A stretch of 5,218 nt of DNA from Prevotellaceae bacterium (GTDB lineage Bacteria > Bacteroidota > Bacteroidia > Bacteroidales > UBA932): assembly GCA_031259805.1 (NCBI GenBank), contig JAIRKX010000201.1:1-5218 (forward strand), read 5' to 3'. Positions 1-5,218 of this stretch are shown here, piece by piece. The stretch's first letter is position 1. Every line of letters starts with the position of its first letter. Position numbers and translations under genes: made by a program. Under the pieces are notes generated by a model. It saw nothing but the letters and a program-made list of their open reading frames with translations, was not told the origin of the DNA and did no database searches.

Positions 1-16
1 GTGTTAAATTTTTGCT

Positions 17-24
17 TACTTTTG
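17..24 (+). promoter_or_regulatory. Possible Bacteroidota-type -7 promoter element for the rpn gene
   Basis: TACTTTTG matches all defined positions of the Bacteroidota primary-sigma -7 consensus TAnnTTTG. It lies 24 bases before the ATG at 49, so transcription would begin at about base 30 and leave a short leader. The matching -33 TTTG element would fall at or before the left edge of the window and cannot be checked. The region is AT-rich, so a chance match is possible. Confidence 0.4.
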
Positions 25-48
25 TTTGCCATAAAAAACAGTTAAATC

Positions 49-1074
49 ATGCAAACACGTAATTTAGTATCTTTCGATTGGGCCATGAAACGGCTGCTGC
101 GCAATAAAGCAAATTTTGCCGTACTTGAAGGTTTTTTGAGTGAATTGTTGAAACGCCAAATCATCATCAAGCAGATTTTGGAGAGCGAAAGTAACCAGAA
201 GTCGATTGAAGACAAATTTAACCGGGTCGATGTGCTGGCCGAAGACTCCAACAGGGAATTGATGATTATTGAAGTGCAGTACAATAATCAGGTCGATTAT
301 TTTCTCCGGATGCTCTACGGAACAAGCAAGGTCATCACCGAACGAATCAACAAAAGTAGCCCGTATGGGGTGATTCGAAAAGTCTATTCCATCAATATCG
401 TGTATTTTGATTTGGGGCAAGGCAACGATTATATATATCATGGTAAGACCCATTTCAAGGGCATGCATACCCATGAGACACTACAGTTGTCGGAAAAGCA
501 ACGCGAGAAATTCGGCTATACCGAAGCGGGCGACTTGCATCCGGAATATTATATTATAAAAGTAAATCAATTTAACGATGTCGCTAAAGATACGCTGGAC
601 GAGTGGATTTATTTTTTAAAAAATAATGAAATTAAATCCGATTTTAAGGCGCAGGGGCTGGATTTGGCCTGTGAGGTTATGGCCTACGACCGGCTCACGG
701 TAAAAGAACTGCGCGCGTATGAACGCGCCCTTGATACCAAATGGCTCGAAGACGACATTGTGTCAACAGCCGAAGACAGGGGTTTGCAGCAGGGGCTTAA
801 AAAAGGATTAAAACAAGGTCTTGAAAAGGGCTTGAAAAGAGGACTGAAAAAGGGTATACAACAAGGTATAGAAAAGGGCATACAACAAGGTATAGAAAAG
901 GGAATAGAAAAGGGAATAGAACAAGGCATAGAACAAGGCATAGAAAAGGGAATGCAGCAGACTCAATTAGAAATAGCCCGGCATATGCTATCGGAAAATG
1001 AGCCGGTCGAAAAAATAATGCAATACACCGGCTTGTCTGCTGAGCAAATAGAAGCATGCACTAATATAAAATAA
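49..1074 (+). CDS. Rpn-family PD-(D/E)XK nuclease / putative transposase-like protein
   Basis: The 341-residue protein resembles the Rpn (recombination-promoting nuclease) / PD-(D/E)XK 'transposase' family common in Bacteroidota. The N-terminus has the family-style opening FDWAMKRLLRNKANFAVLEGFL (residues 9-30), shown here only as a landmark in two parts: FDWAMKRLLR and NKANFAVLEGFL. The nuclease core is visible as Asp61 in NRVDVLAED and the Glu75-x-Gln77 strand (IIEVQ), which replaces the ExK of classical members as is usual in this family, followed by a conserved-looking Arg87-Tyr90. Family members are Mg-dependent DNA endonucleases implicated in RecA-independent recombination, and in E. 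coli in phage defence; the role here is inferred. Residues 245-304 are fifteen Gly-hydrophobic-x-x tetrapeptides. The last 37 residues (LEIARHML...TGLSAEQIEA) are the usual family C-terminus, so the gene looks intact. The ATG at 49 has no clear Shine-Dalgarno sequence. No terminal inverted repeats flank it, so it is not evidently a mobile element. Confidence 0.88.
   Translation: MQTRNLVSFDWAMKRLLRNKANFAVLEGFLSELLKRQIIIKQILESESNQKSIEDKFNRVDVLAEDSNRELMIIEVQYNNQVDYFLRMLYGTSKVITERINKSSPYGVIRKVYSINIVYFDLGQGNDYIYHGKTHFKGMHTHETLQLSEKQREKFGYTEAGDLHPEYYIIKVNQFNDVAKDTLDEWIYFLKNNEIKSDFKAQGLDLACEVMAYDRLTVKELRAYERALDTKWLEDDIVSTAEDRGLQQGLKKGLKQGLEKGLKRGLKKGIQQGIEKGIQQGIEKGIEKGIEQGIEQGIEKGMQQTQLEIARHMLSENEPVEKIMQYTGLSAEQIEACTNIK
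781..960 (+). repeat. Fifteen 12-base tandem units encoding Gly-Leu/Ile-x-x repeats in Rpn
   Basis: The 180 bases are exactly fifteen 12-base units in frame. Units 1-6 encode GLxx, units 7-14 encode GIxx (GIQQ, GIEK, GIEQ) and the last is GMQQ. The second half is the more homogeneous at DNA level: bases 853-876 and 877-900 differ only at one third-codon position. Such charged GxxxG-like linkers are characteristic of this nuclease family and are expected to be helical. Because units are 12 bases, gain or loss by slippage changes length without breaking the frame. Confidence 0.92.
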
Positions 1075-1077
1075 GGT

Positions 1078-1659
1078 TTGTTTTTTACAACCAAAATAAC
1101 CGCCTGTTCCGATAAAGAACTATTGGCATTGTTTCGCAAAACTAAAGATGCCGGCTATTTTGTCGAACTGTATAGCCGCTATATTCCGTTAACCTACGGG
1201 TTGTGCCTGAATTATCTGAAAACAACCGACGACGCGCAGGATGTGGTTATGGAGTTGTTTGAAGAAGTGCAACAAAAGGTGTTGCAGCATGAAGTACAGA
1301 CTTTCCATACGTGGCTTTATAGCGTGGTGAAAAATCATTGTATAAAAGTACTGCGAAAAAATGACCGGCAGGTTTATGTCGCTTTTCAACCTGCATTTAT
1401 GGAATCGGACAATCTTCCGGCTCTATTCAGCGAAGATAACAGGGAGGAAAATTTCCGGTCGCTCCAAAAGTGTATGGAGAAACTTCCGGTATCGCAACAA
1501 GTAAGTATAAAATTGTTTTTCATGTCCGATAAATCGTATGCGGATATTGCCGATATAACGGGATTCCATTTAAAAAGCGTGAAAAGCTATATCCAAAACG
1601 GTAAGCGGAATTTAAAAATATGCATGGATAATGACAACAAACCGGCATCGCATCATTGA
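1078..1659 (+). CDS. RNA polymerase sigma factor, ECF (sigma-70) family
   Basis: The 193-residue protein has the two-domain ECF layout. Region 2 spans about residues 27-95, with FVELYSRYIPLTYGLCLNYL, the DAQDVVMELFEEV helix (residues 52-64) and the TFHTWLYSVVKNHCIKVLRK segment (75-94). Region 4 spans about 126-180, with CMEKLPVSQQVSIKLFF followed by a helix-turn-helix (SYADIADITGFHLKSVKSYI) and NGKRNLKI. It should direct core RNA polymerase to a small set of promoters, probably under control of the overlapping downstream membrane protein. The start is taken as TTG 1078: it is the second codon after the in-frame rpn stop, no in-frame ATG occurs before conserved region 2, and it gives an N-terminus of normal ECF length (SDKELLALFR at 11-20). 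AAGG lies just before it but too close to be a typical Shine-Dalgarno site, so translation probably relies on re-initiation after rpn. The identity is secure; the exact start is less so. Confidence 0.9.
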   Translation: MFFTTKITACSDKELLALFRKTKDAGYFVELYSRYIPLTYGLCLNYLKTTDDAQDVVMELFEEVQQKVLQHEVQTFHTWLYSVVKNHCIKVLRKNDRQVYVAFQPAFMESDNLPALFSEDNREENFRSLQKCMEKLPVSQQVSIKLFFMSDKSYADIADITGFHLKSVKSYIQNGKRNLKICMDNDNKPASHH

Positions 1660-2812
1660 GTATTTACAAGGCATGCGGAAGGGCAAAGCGGCTAATCGAA
1701 TAGAACGTGAAGCGCAACAAGACCCTTTTTGGGCGGAAGCGTTTAGCGGGTATGACAGGCACAACGACGACCATGCAGCAGCCATCCTGCTCCTTGAACA
1801 ACGATTGAAGGCGCAGGCGGCTAAACGGAAAAGACCGGCATGGCCATGGGCAGTTGCCGCCTGTATTGCGGTGTTAGTCGGAGCGGGGTTTCTATTGTTC
1901 TTATGGCAAGCGCCCGTGGCGGACACGCTCCCCGTCGTGAAGCTATCGACGACGGATACGCTCCCTGTCGCGGAGTTACCCGACAGGCATGAACCCACCG
2001 CCGTGCAATCGCCGCTATCGCTCGAGCGCAAAAGTACAATCGTGCAAAAAGAACCGGATGTTCATCTAAAACCGCCGCCTCCGAATCCACCTGAAAAGGA
2101 TATGTCGTTCGACAGTCTTGGAAAAGAAGACACTAAAAGCATAGCTACAATCATACCTGAAAAGGATATGTCGTCCGACAGTCCTGTGGCGATAATGGAG
2201 GTCGCCGAAAACACCGTCCCTGCAATATCGGTCGACGAATCGATGAAGGTCGCCTCCGGTATTGTATCTGAGGAAGGTATTCCGCTGGAGGGTGCATCGG
2301 TGAGCATTAAAGGCGCGCCGACGGCCGTGTTGACGGATATGGGTGGGCGTTATGCTATTCCTGTACAAGATAGCAATACGTTGGTATTTTCTTTCATCGG
2401 CATGAATACGGAAGAAATTCCGGTGGCAGGAAAAACGACAATTGATGTCAATCTGGTCGCCGATGCGATAGCGCTGGAGGAAGTCGTAGTCGTAGGATAC
2501 GGCGTAATGAAACGTACCTCGATACCGGATATCGCCGACGAAACCGCTATCCCGCTTATTGGCAAAAAAGCCTACCGGGATTATTTGAAACAAACTCTAC
2601 GACAGCCGTCCGATTCCTTATGCGCCAAGGCGAAAGGAAAAGTAGAGCTCCTGTTTTATATAGACGAACAGGGCAATCCGTTCGATATTGAAATAACAAC
2701 CGGCCTGTGCCCCTCGTGCGACGAAGAAGCCATCCGGCTTATCAAAGAAGGCGGCCAATGGACGCTCAGCAAACGTCCGGTAAGGCAAACAATACGATTT
2801 CGAGGAAAGTAG
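1631..2812 (+). CDS. Anti-sigma-like membrane protein with carboxypeptidase-regulatory and TonB C-terminal-like domains
   Basis: The 393-residue protein starts inside the sigma gene (29-base overlap), a typical arrangement for translational coupling of a sigma factor with its regulator. Residues 1-60 resemble the cytoplasmic N-terminus of Bacteroidota anti-sigma-like proteins (HRIIEYLQGM, then EREAQQDPFWAEAFSGYD). A basic stretch KRKR (65-68) precedes one membrane helix at about 71-92, placing the remainder in the periplasm. A low-complexity linker (93-200) contains two internal duplications and KPPPPNPP. Residues 206-279 form a carboxypeptidase-regulatory-like (CarboxypepD_reg) beta domain (ASGIVSEEGIPLEGASVSIK, then TDMGGRYAIPV), followed by the SusC/RagA-type signature LEEVVVVGYG (282-291). 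Residues 313-391 fit a TonB C-terminal domain (GKVELLFYIDEQGNPFDIEI, then CDEEAIRLIK and a Trp). It probably senses an envelope signal and controls the sigma factor. It is not a classical TonB, and anti-sigma activity is inferred from position and N-terminus only. No Shine-Dalgarno sequence is evident. Confidence 0.82.
   Translation: MTTNRHRIIEYLQGMRKGKAANRIEREAQQDPFWAEAFSGYDRHNDDHAAAILLLEQRLKAQAAKRKRPAWPWAVAACIAVLVGAGFLLFLWQAPVADTLPVVKLSTTDTLPVAELPDRHEPTAVQSPLSLERKSTIVQKEPDVHLKPPPPNPPEKDMSFDSLGKEDTKSIATIIPEKDMSSDSPVAIMEVAENTVPAISVDESMKVASGIVSEEGIPLEGASVSIKGAPTAVLTDMGGRYAIPVQDSNTLVFSFIGMNTEEIPVAGKTTIDVNLVADAIALEEVVVVGYGVMKRTSIPDIADETAIPLIGKKAYRDYLKQTLRQPSDSLCAKAKGKVELLFYIDEQGNPFDIEITTGLCPSCDEEAIRLIKEGGQWTLSKRPVRQTIRFRGK
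1921..1978 (+). repeat. 33-base-period duplication in the periplasmic linker coding region
   Basis: Bases 1921-1945 and 1954-1978 match at 20 of 25 positions and encode DTLPVVKL (residues 98-105) and DTLPVAEL (109-116), eleven codons apart. Most differences are C/T or A/G transitions. The duplication lies directly after the membrane helix of the anti-sigma-like protein. Confidence 0.75.
2089..2182 (+). repeat. 66-base-period duplication encoding PEKDMSxDS twice
   Basis: Bases 2089-2116 and 2155-2182 are 28-base copies differing at one position. They encode PEKDMSFDS (residues 154-162) and PEKDMSSDS (176-184), 22 codons apart, within the linker before the carboxypeptidase-regulatory-like domain. 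The near identity suggests a recent in-frame duplication. Confidence 0.85.
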
Positions 2813-2837
2813 TCCGTTTTTTAGCGATCCGTCAGCA

Positions 2838-2860
2838 GCAGGTTGCCAGCAGCAAGCTGC
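2838..2860 (+). terminator. Imperfect hairpin after the anti-sigma-like gene, possible terminator
   Basis: Bases 2838-2846 (GCAGGTTGC) pair with 2852-2860 (GCAAGCTGC) at eight of nine positions across the five-base loop CAGCA. It begins 25 bases after the stop at 2812. No U-tract follows on the plus strand (AAAATTC follows), so it is not a classical intrinsic terminator. The same bases can be read as a 14-base tandem duplication (2833-2846 and 2847-2860, two mismatches), which may be all it is. Confidence 0.3.
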
Positions 2861-2868
2861 AAAATTCA

Positions 2869-3032
2869 TTTCCGATTTCCGGAATTGAATAATCTATATG
2901 ACGAAATTTATTCCGATTTCCGGAATGAAAAAATTTAGTTGACGAGACTTATTCCGGAAATCGGAATGAAAGAATTTGGATGACGGAGCTTATTCCGACA
3001 ATTGGAATGAAGAATCTCGATATGCGTTACTC
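2869..3032. repeat. Four 41-base tandem units with a palindromic 17-base core
   Basis: Cores lie at 2869-2885, 2910-2926, 2951-2967 and 2992-3008, exactly 41 bases apart. Each is followed by a 24-base spacer; the last spacer ends immediately before the aroC stop codon. Core form is ATTCCG-five bases-CGGAAT. Units 2 and 3 have perfect six-pair stems, unit 1 has one outer mismatch, and unit 4 has a G-T pair (ATTCCG/TGGAAT). Loops are ATTTC, ATTTC, GAAAT and ACAAT, so unit 3 carries the reverse complement of the unit 1/2 loop. Spacers share roughly GAAxAATTTxGxTGACG, with unit 4 shifted by one base. The array fills most of the gap between convergent genes, and I find no credible gene in it. Possible roles are bidirectional termination, 3'-end RNA protection, or a protein-binding array; none is shown by the sequence. 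Confidence 0.88.
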
Positions 3033-3995
3033 CTACTGCCCGAAGTCCGCCAGTGCGATAGCCGTTATCGCTTCGACTACTACCGGCAGGCGAAGGGCGA
3101 AACAGACGTCGTGGCGGCCAGGGATGAGAAGGTCGGTCATTTGGCCGGTGGTCATGTTAAGGGTCTGCTGCGGACGGGCGATGCTGGCTGCCGGCTTGAC
3201 CGATACGCGGAAGTACAGGTCATTGCCGCTGGTGATGCCGCCGTTGATGCCGCCGGCGTTGTTTGTGGCGGTTGTGCCGTCGGTGGCGATGAAGCGGTCG
3301 TTGCGGGTAGAGCCGCGCCGTCGTGCAGCGGCAAATCCGTCGCCAAATTCAATGCCATTGACGCCGGGGATGGCAAACGCCAGCCGGCTGATCTGTGATT
3401 CGACCGGGTGGAAGAACGGCTCGCCCCACCCTGCCGGTACCTGTCGCGCCGTACAGCGTATGATGCCCCCGATGGAATCGCCCGCCGCTATGGCATGGTC
3501 GATGGCGTCGGCGACAGTTGCCTGTCCGCCGGCTTCCTCCAGTTCGGCCGTGATGACGACCGGCGTCAGTATCTTTTTTGCGACGACGCCCGCCGCCACC
3601 AGCAGTACTGTCAGGCGCCCCGACAGGTGCCCGCCGCCCCGCAGGTCATTAAAGCCGTTCCATTTCCTTGTGGCGGTAAAATCGGCGTGTCCCGGGCGGG
3701 GCGTGTCGCGGAATGCGGCGTAATCGTCCGGACGGGTATCGCGGTTGTCGAACAGAATGGCTAACGGTGCGCCGGTCGTATGGCCGTTGTAGAGGCCGGC
3801 GCACAGGTGGGGGATGTTGGCTTCGACACGGGTGGTAGCGCCCCGGAAGCCGCTTTGCCGACGCTGCAAGTCGTGCAGGAAGTCGGCGGGGGCGAGTGGC
3901 AGTCCGGCCGGACAGCCATCGATGATGACGCCCATCCGCTCGCCGTGCGATTCGCCGAAAAGGCTTATTCTAAAAAGGTGTCCGAAAGAATTCAT
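3033..3995 (-). CDS. aroC: Chorismate synthase
   Basis: The enzyme converts 5-enolpyruvylshikimate-3-phosphate to chorismate, the last step of the shikimate pathway, using reduced FMN in the cytoplasm. Signatures are clear: FGESHGERMGVIIDGCPAG (residues 13-31) with the first catalytic His (His17), RRQSGFRGATTRVE (45-58), PRPGHADF with the second His (His103), GFNDLRGGGHLSGRLT (114-129), TNNAGGINGGITSG (244-257), and the C-terminal GRHDVCFALRLPVVVEA (293-309) with the conserved Asp296. At 320 residues it is shorter than the roughly 350-390 of well-studied homologues; it ends about 24 residues after Asp296, so the shortening includes the C-terminal tail, but all core motifs are present. The ATG at 3995 is placed correctly relative to FGESHG. 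It lies 9 bases after the aroA stop, so the two genes are almost certainly one transcript. Confidence 0.95.
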   Translation of the reverse strand: MNSFGHLFRISLFGESHGERMGVIIDGCPAGLPLAPADFLHDLQRRQSGFRGATTRVEANIPHLCAGLYNGHTTGAPLAILFDNRDTRPDDYAAFRDTPRPGHADFTATRKWNGFNDLRGGGHLSGRLTVLLVAAGVVAKKILTPVVITAELEEAGGQATVADAIDHAIAAGDSIGGIIRCTARQVPAGWGEPFFHPVESQISRLAFAIPGVNGIEFGDGFAAARRRGSTRNDRFIATDGTTATNNAGGINGGITSGNDLYFRVSVKPAASIARPQQTLNMTTGQMTDLLIPGRHDVCFALRLPVVVEAITAIALADFGQ

Positions 3996-4004
3996 GATGT
4001 CTTG

Positions 4005-5218
4005 TTATGATTTTTCCTGCTTTTGTTGTTTTTCCTGCGCCAGTTTTTCCTGCTTTTGTTGATAGTCGTTTTTGCTTCTTTCCCGATGTTTCTGCCTGCT
4101 CCGCTCTTCCTTTGCCAGCCAGTTCTGCTTTTTCCGAATGATCAACTGTTCATGCCTTTGCATCATGTTGACTATGTATGCCATATCGCGGGTAAAGTCC
4201 GGATAGGATTTGCGGATGCAGTGCATGTCGTCGATCAGTACCGGCTCTGAGGTAAACAATCCGGCGCAGGCGGCGGCCATCGCAATTCGATGGTCATTGA
4301 ACGAGGACACGCGACCGCCGTGTAATTCCGCATTCCCCGCGATGTCTCCGACGATGAGCGAGTCGTTTTGAAGCAAGATGCGCACCCCCAGCGTCTGGAG
4401 CATGCTTAGCAGCGCTTCGGCGCGGTTGCTTTCCTTGAAATAAAGCCGCTGGACGCCGGCGATGCAGGAAACGCCCTTGCAAAAGGCTGCCAGCAACACC
4501 AGCGGCGGGAACAAATCGGGACAGTCGGACGCATCGAAGCGGAAGGCCTGCAACTGATCGTCCCGCATAACGGTCAACCGGCTGCCGTCCCACTGGCATT
4601 TTGCGCCGGCCATTTTGAGTGCCTCCAGAATAGCCCTGTCCGCCTGCCGGCTGTCTTTGCGCAAGCCGTCGACCGTCATGCGTCCGCCGATAGCGCCGAC
4701 CACCAGCCAGTAAGCTGCATTGCTCCAGTCGCCCTCGACCGTGTAGATTTGCGGCATATAGCGTTGCCCTCCGGGAATGTGGAAGCTGCTATAATCTTGT
4801 TTATGCGAGATGTGAATGCCGAATGCCGCCAGCGTTTCCAGTGTCATGTCAATATACGGACGGCTGACCAGACCGGGCACCGTTAGCGCCGAGTCGCCGG
4901 AGAGCTGCGGCAAAGCCATCAGCAGCCCCGACAGCGTCTGCGAACTGTGGAGCGCCATTATCGACGCCGTGCCGGGGGTCAACAGGCCACTCAGGTACAT
5001 TGGAAAGTTGAGAGATGCGTGTGTAGTAGCGCGTACGCCGAATGCCGCCAGCGCCTTCACCAACTCGTCCATCGGCCGTTGACACAAGTTGCCGCTGCCG
5101 ACAATTTTGACCGATGGATACATTACCGCCGCTACCGGTGCAAACAGCCGCGCACATAACGCCGACTCGCGGCAGTGCAGTACAGGCGTACTCCTCTGTC
5201 GGACGGTAGCGGGCGAAA
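4005..5218 (-). CDS. aroA: 3-phosphoshikimate 1-carboxyvinyltransferase (EPSP synthase), 5' end outside window
   Basis: The enzyme joins phosphoenolpyruvate to shikimate-3-phosphate to give EPSP, the substrate of the next gene's product. The reading frame is open from the stop at 4005-4007 to the window edge, giving 403 visible residues. The ATG at 5123 is internal, because the upstream sequence (LHCRESALCARLFAPVAAV) is conserved EPSP synthase, so I estimate that some 60 N-terminal residues are missing. Motifs in order: CRESALCAR (aligned with NAGTAMR of E. coli), RPMDELVKALAAFG, HSSQTLSGLLMALP, SRPYIDMTLETLAAFGI, VEGDWSNAAYWL, CPDLFP (catalytic Asp), KESNR (catalytic Glu; KESDR/KETDR is commoner), NDHRIAMA, and IRKSYPDF. 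The active site therefore looks complete. After SYPDFTRDMAYI the protein continues with about 55 mostly charged residues (encoded at 4008-4172), beyond the usual family end. The promoter is outside the window. Confidence 0.94.
   Translation of the reverse strand, partial: SPATVRQRSTPVLHCRESALCARLFAPVAAVMYPSVKIVGSGNLCQRPMDELVKALAAFGVRATTHASLNFPMYLSGLLTPGTASIMALHSSQTLSGLLMALPQLSGDSALTVPGLVSRPYIDMTLETLAAFGIHISHKQDYSSFHIPGGQRYMPQIYTVEGDWSNAAYWLVVGAIGGRMTVDGLRKDSRQADRAILEALKMAGAKCQWDGSRLTVMRDDQLQAFRFDASDCPDLFPPLVLLAAFCKGVSCIAGVQRLYFKESNRAEALLSMLQTLGVRILLQNDSLIVGDIAGNAELHGGRVSSFNDHRIAMAAACAGLFTSEPVLIDDMHCIRKSYPDFTRDMAYIVNMMQRHEQLIIRKKQNWLAKEERSRQKHRERSKNDYQQKQEKLAQEKQQKQEKS
4011..4061 (-). repeat. 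Exact 18-base duplication in the aroA 3' end
   Basis: On the plus strand TTTTTCCTGCTTTTGTTG occurs identically at 4011-4028 and 4044-4061. Between them lies a 15-base partial copy (4029-4043) that begins with the same TTTTTCCTGC. On the coding strand the copies encode QQKQEK, with LAQEK between. They form the end of the charged C-terminal extension of AroA. Confidence 0.9.

Noticed and set aside
684..941. Minus-strand open frame with Pro/Cys/Phe repeats
   Set aside because: The periodic composition is the antisense of the 12-base repeat in the nuclease gene.
49..1074. Complete insertion sequence around the transposase-like nuclease
   Set aside because: No terminal inverted repeats or target-site duplication are visible on the right side, only 48 bases are available on the left, and the sigma gene follows after three bases.
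1072..1080. Promoter -7 element TAAGGTTTG for the sigma gene
   Set aside because: It has three bases between TA and TTTG instead of two, and a transcript from it would start after the only usable start codon.
2066..2593. Minus-strand open frame of 175 codons
   Set aside because: It is antisense to the anti-sigma-like gene, has no recognisable domain, and its sense frame is clearly coding.
2869..3032. CRISPR array
   Set aside because: Repeats are only 17 bases and imperfect, the 24-base spacers resemble one another, and no cas gene is present in the window.
2980..3723. Long plus-strand open frame of 247 codons
   Set aside because: It lies opposite aroC, whose frame has all family motifs. 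The antisense product is low in recognisable structure and arises from GC-rich codon bias.
4849..5157. Minus-strand open frame reaching the right side
   Set aside because: It overlaps aroA in another frame; only the aroA frame shows EPSP synthase motifs through to the edge.

Overview
The window looks like a piece of a Bacteroidota chromosome, probably Bacteroidales. The evidence is a Bacteroidota-style anti-sigma/carboxypeptidase-regulatory/TonB protein carrying the SusC-type LEEVVVVGYG signature, an ECF sigma factor of the kind paired with such proteins, a TAnnTTTG-type -7 promoter element, gene starts without clear Shine-Dalgarno sequences, and short-form AroC and AroA enzymes. I cannot name a species.

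Left block, plus strand (about 17-2812): three closely packed genes. The first is an Rpn-family PD-(D/E)XK nuclease with a C-terminal stretch of fifteen GLxx/GIxx tetrapeptides. One codon beyond its stop, in the same reading frame, an ECF sigma factor begins at a TTG. The sigma gene overlaps by 29 bases a single-pass membrane protein with an anti-sigma-like N-terminus, a repetitive Pro-rich linker, a carboxypeptidase-regulatory-like domain, a TonB-box/SusC-like motif and a TonB C-terminal-like domain. The last two genes form a plausible sigma/anti-sigma signalling pair. Whether the nuclease belongs with them or is only co-transcribed is open.

Middle (2813-3032): the gap between convergent genes. 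It holds an imperfect hairpin and then four 41-base tandem units, each a 17-base dyad (ATTCCG-5 nt-CGGAAT) plus a 24-base partly conserved spacer. The array ends on the base before the aroC stop codon. In the third unit the central loop is inverted relative to units 1 and 2, while its spacer is not.

Right block, minus strand (3033-5218): a two-gene shikimate-pathway unit, aroA (EPSP synthase, 5' end outside the window) followed after 9 bases by aroC (chorismate synthase). They catalyse the last two steps to chorismate. AroA has an unusual repeat-built, charged C-terminal tail and an alanine where E. coli AroA has Gly96. This block is visibly richer in G+C than the nuclease gene: bases 3241-3300 contain 40 G/C of 60, bases 541-600 contain 19 of 60.
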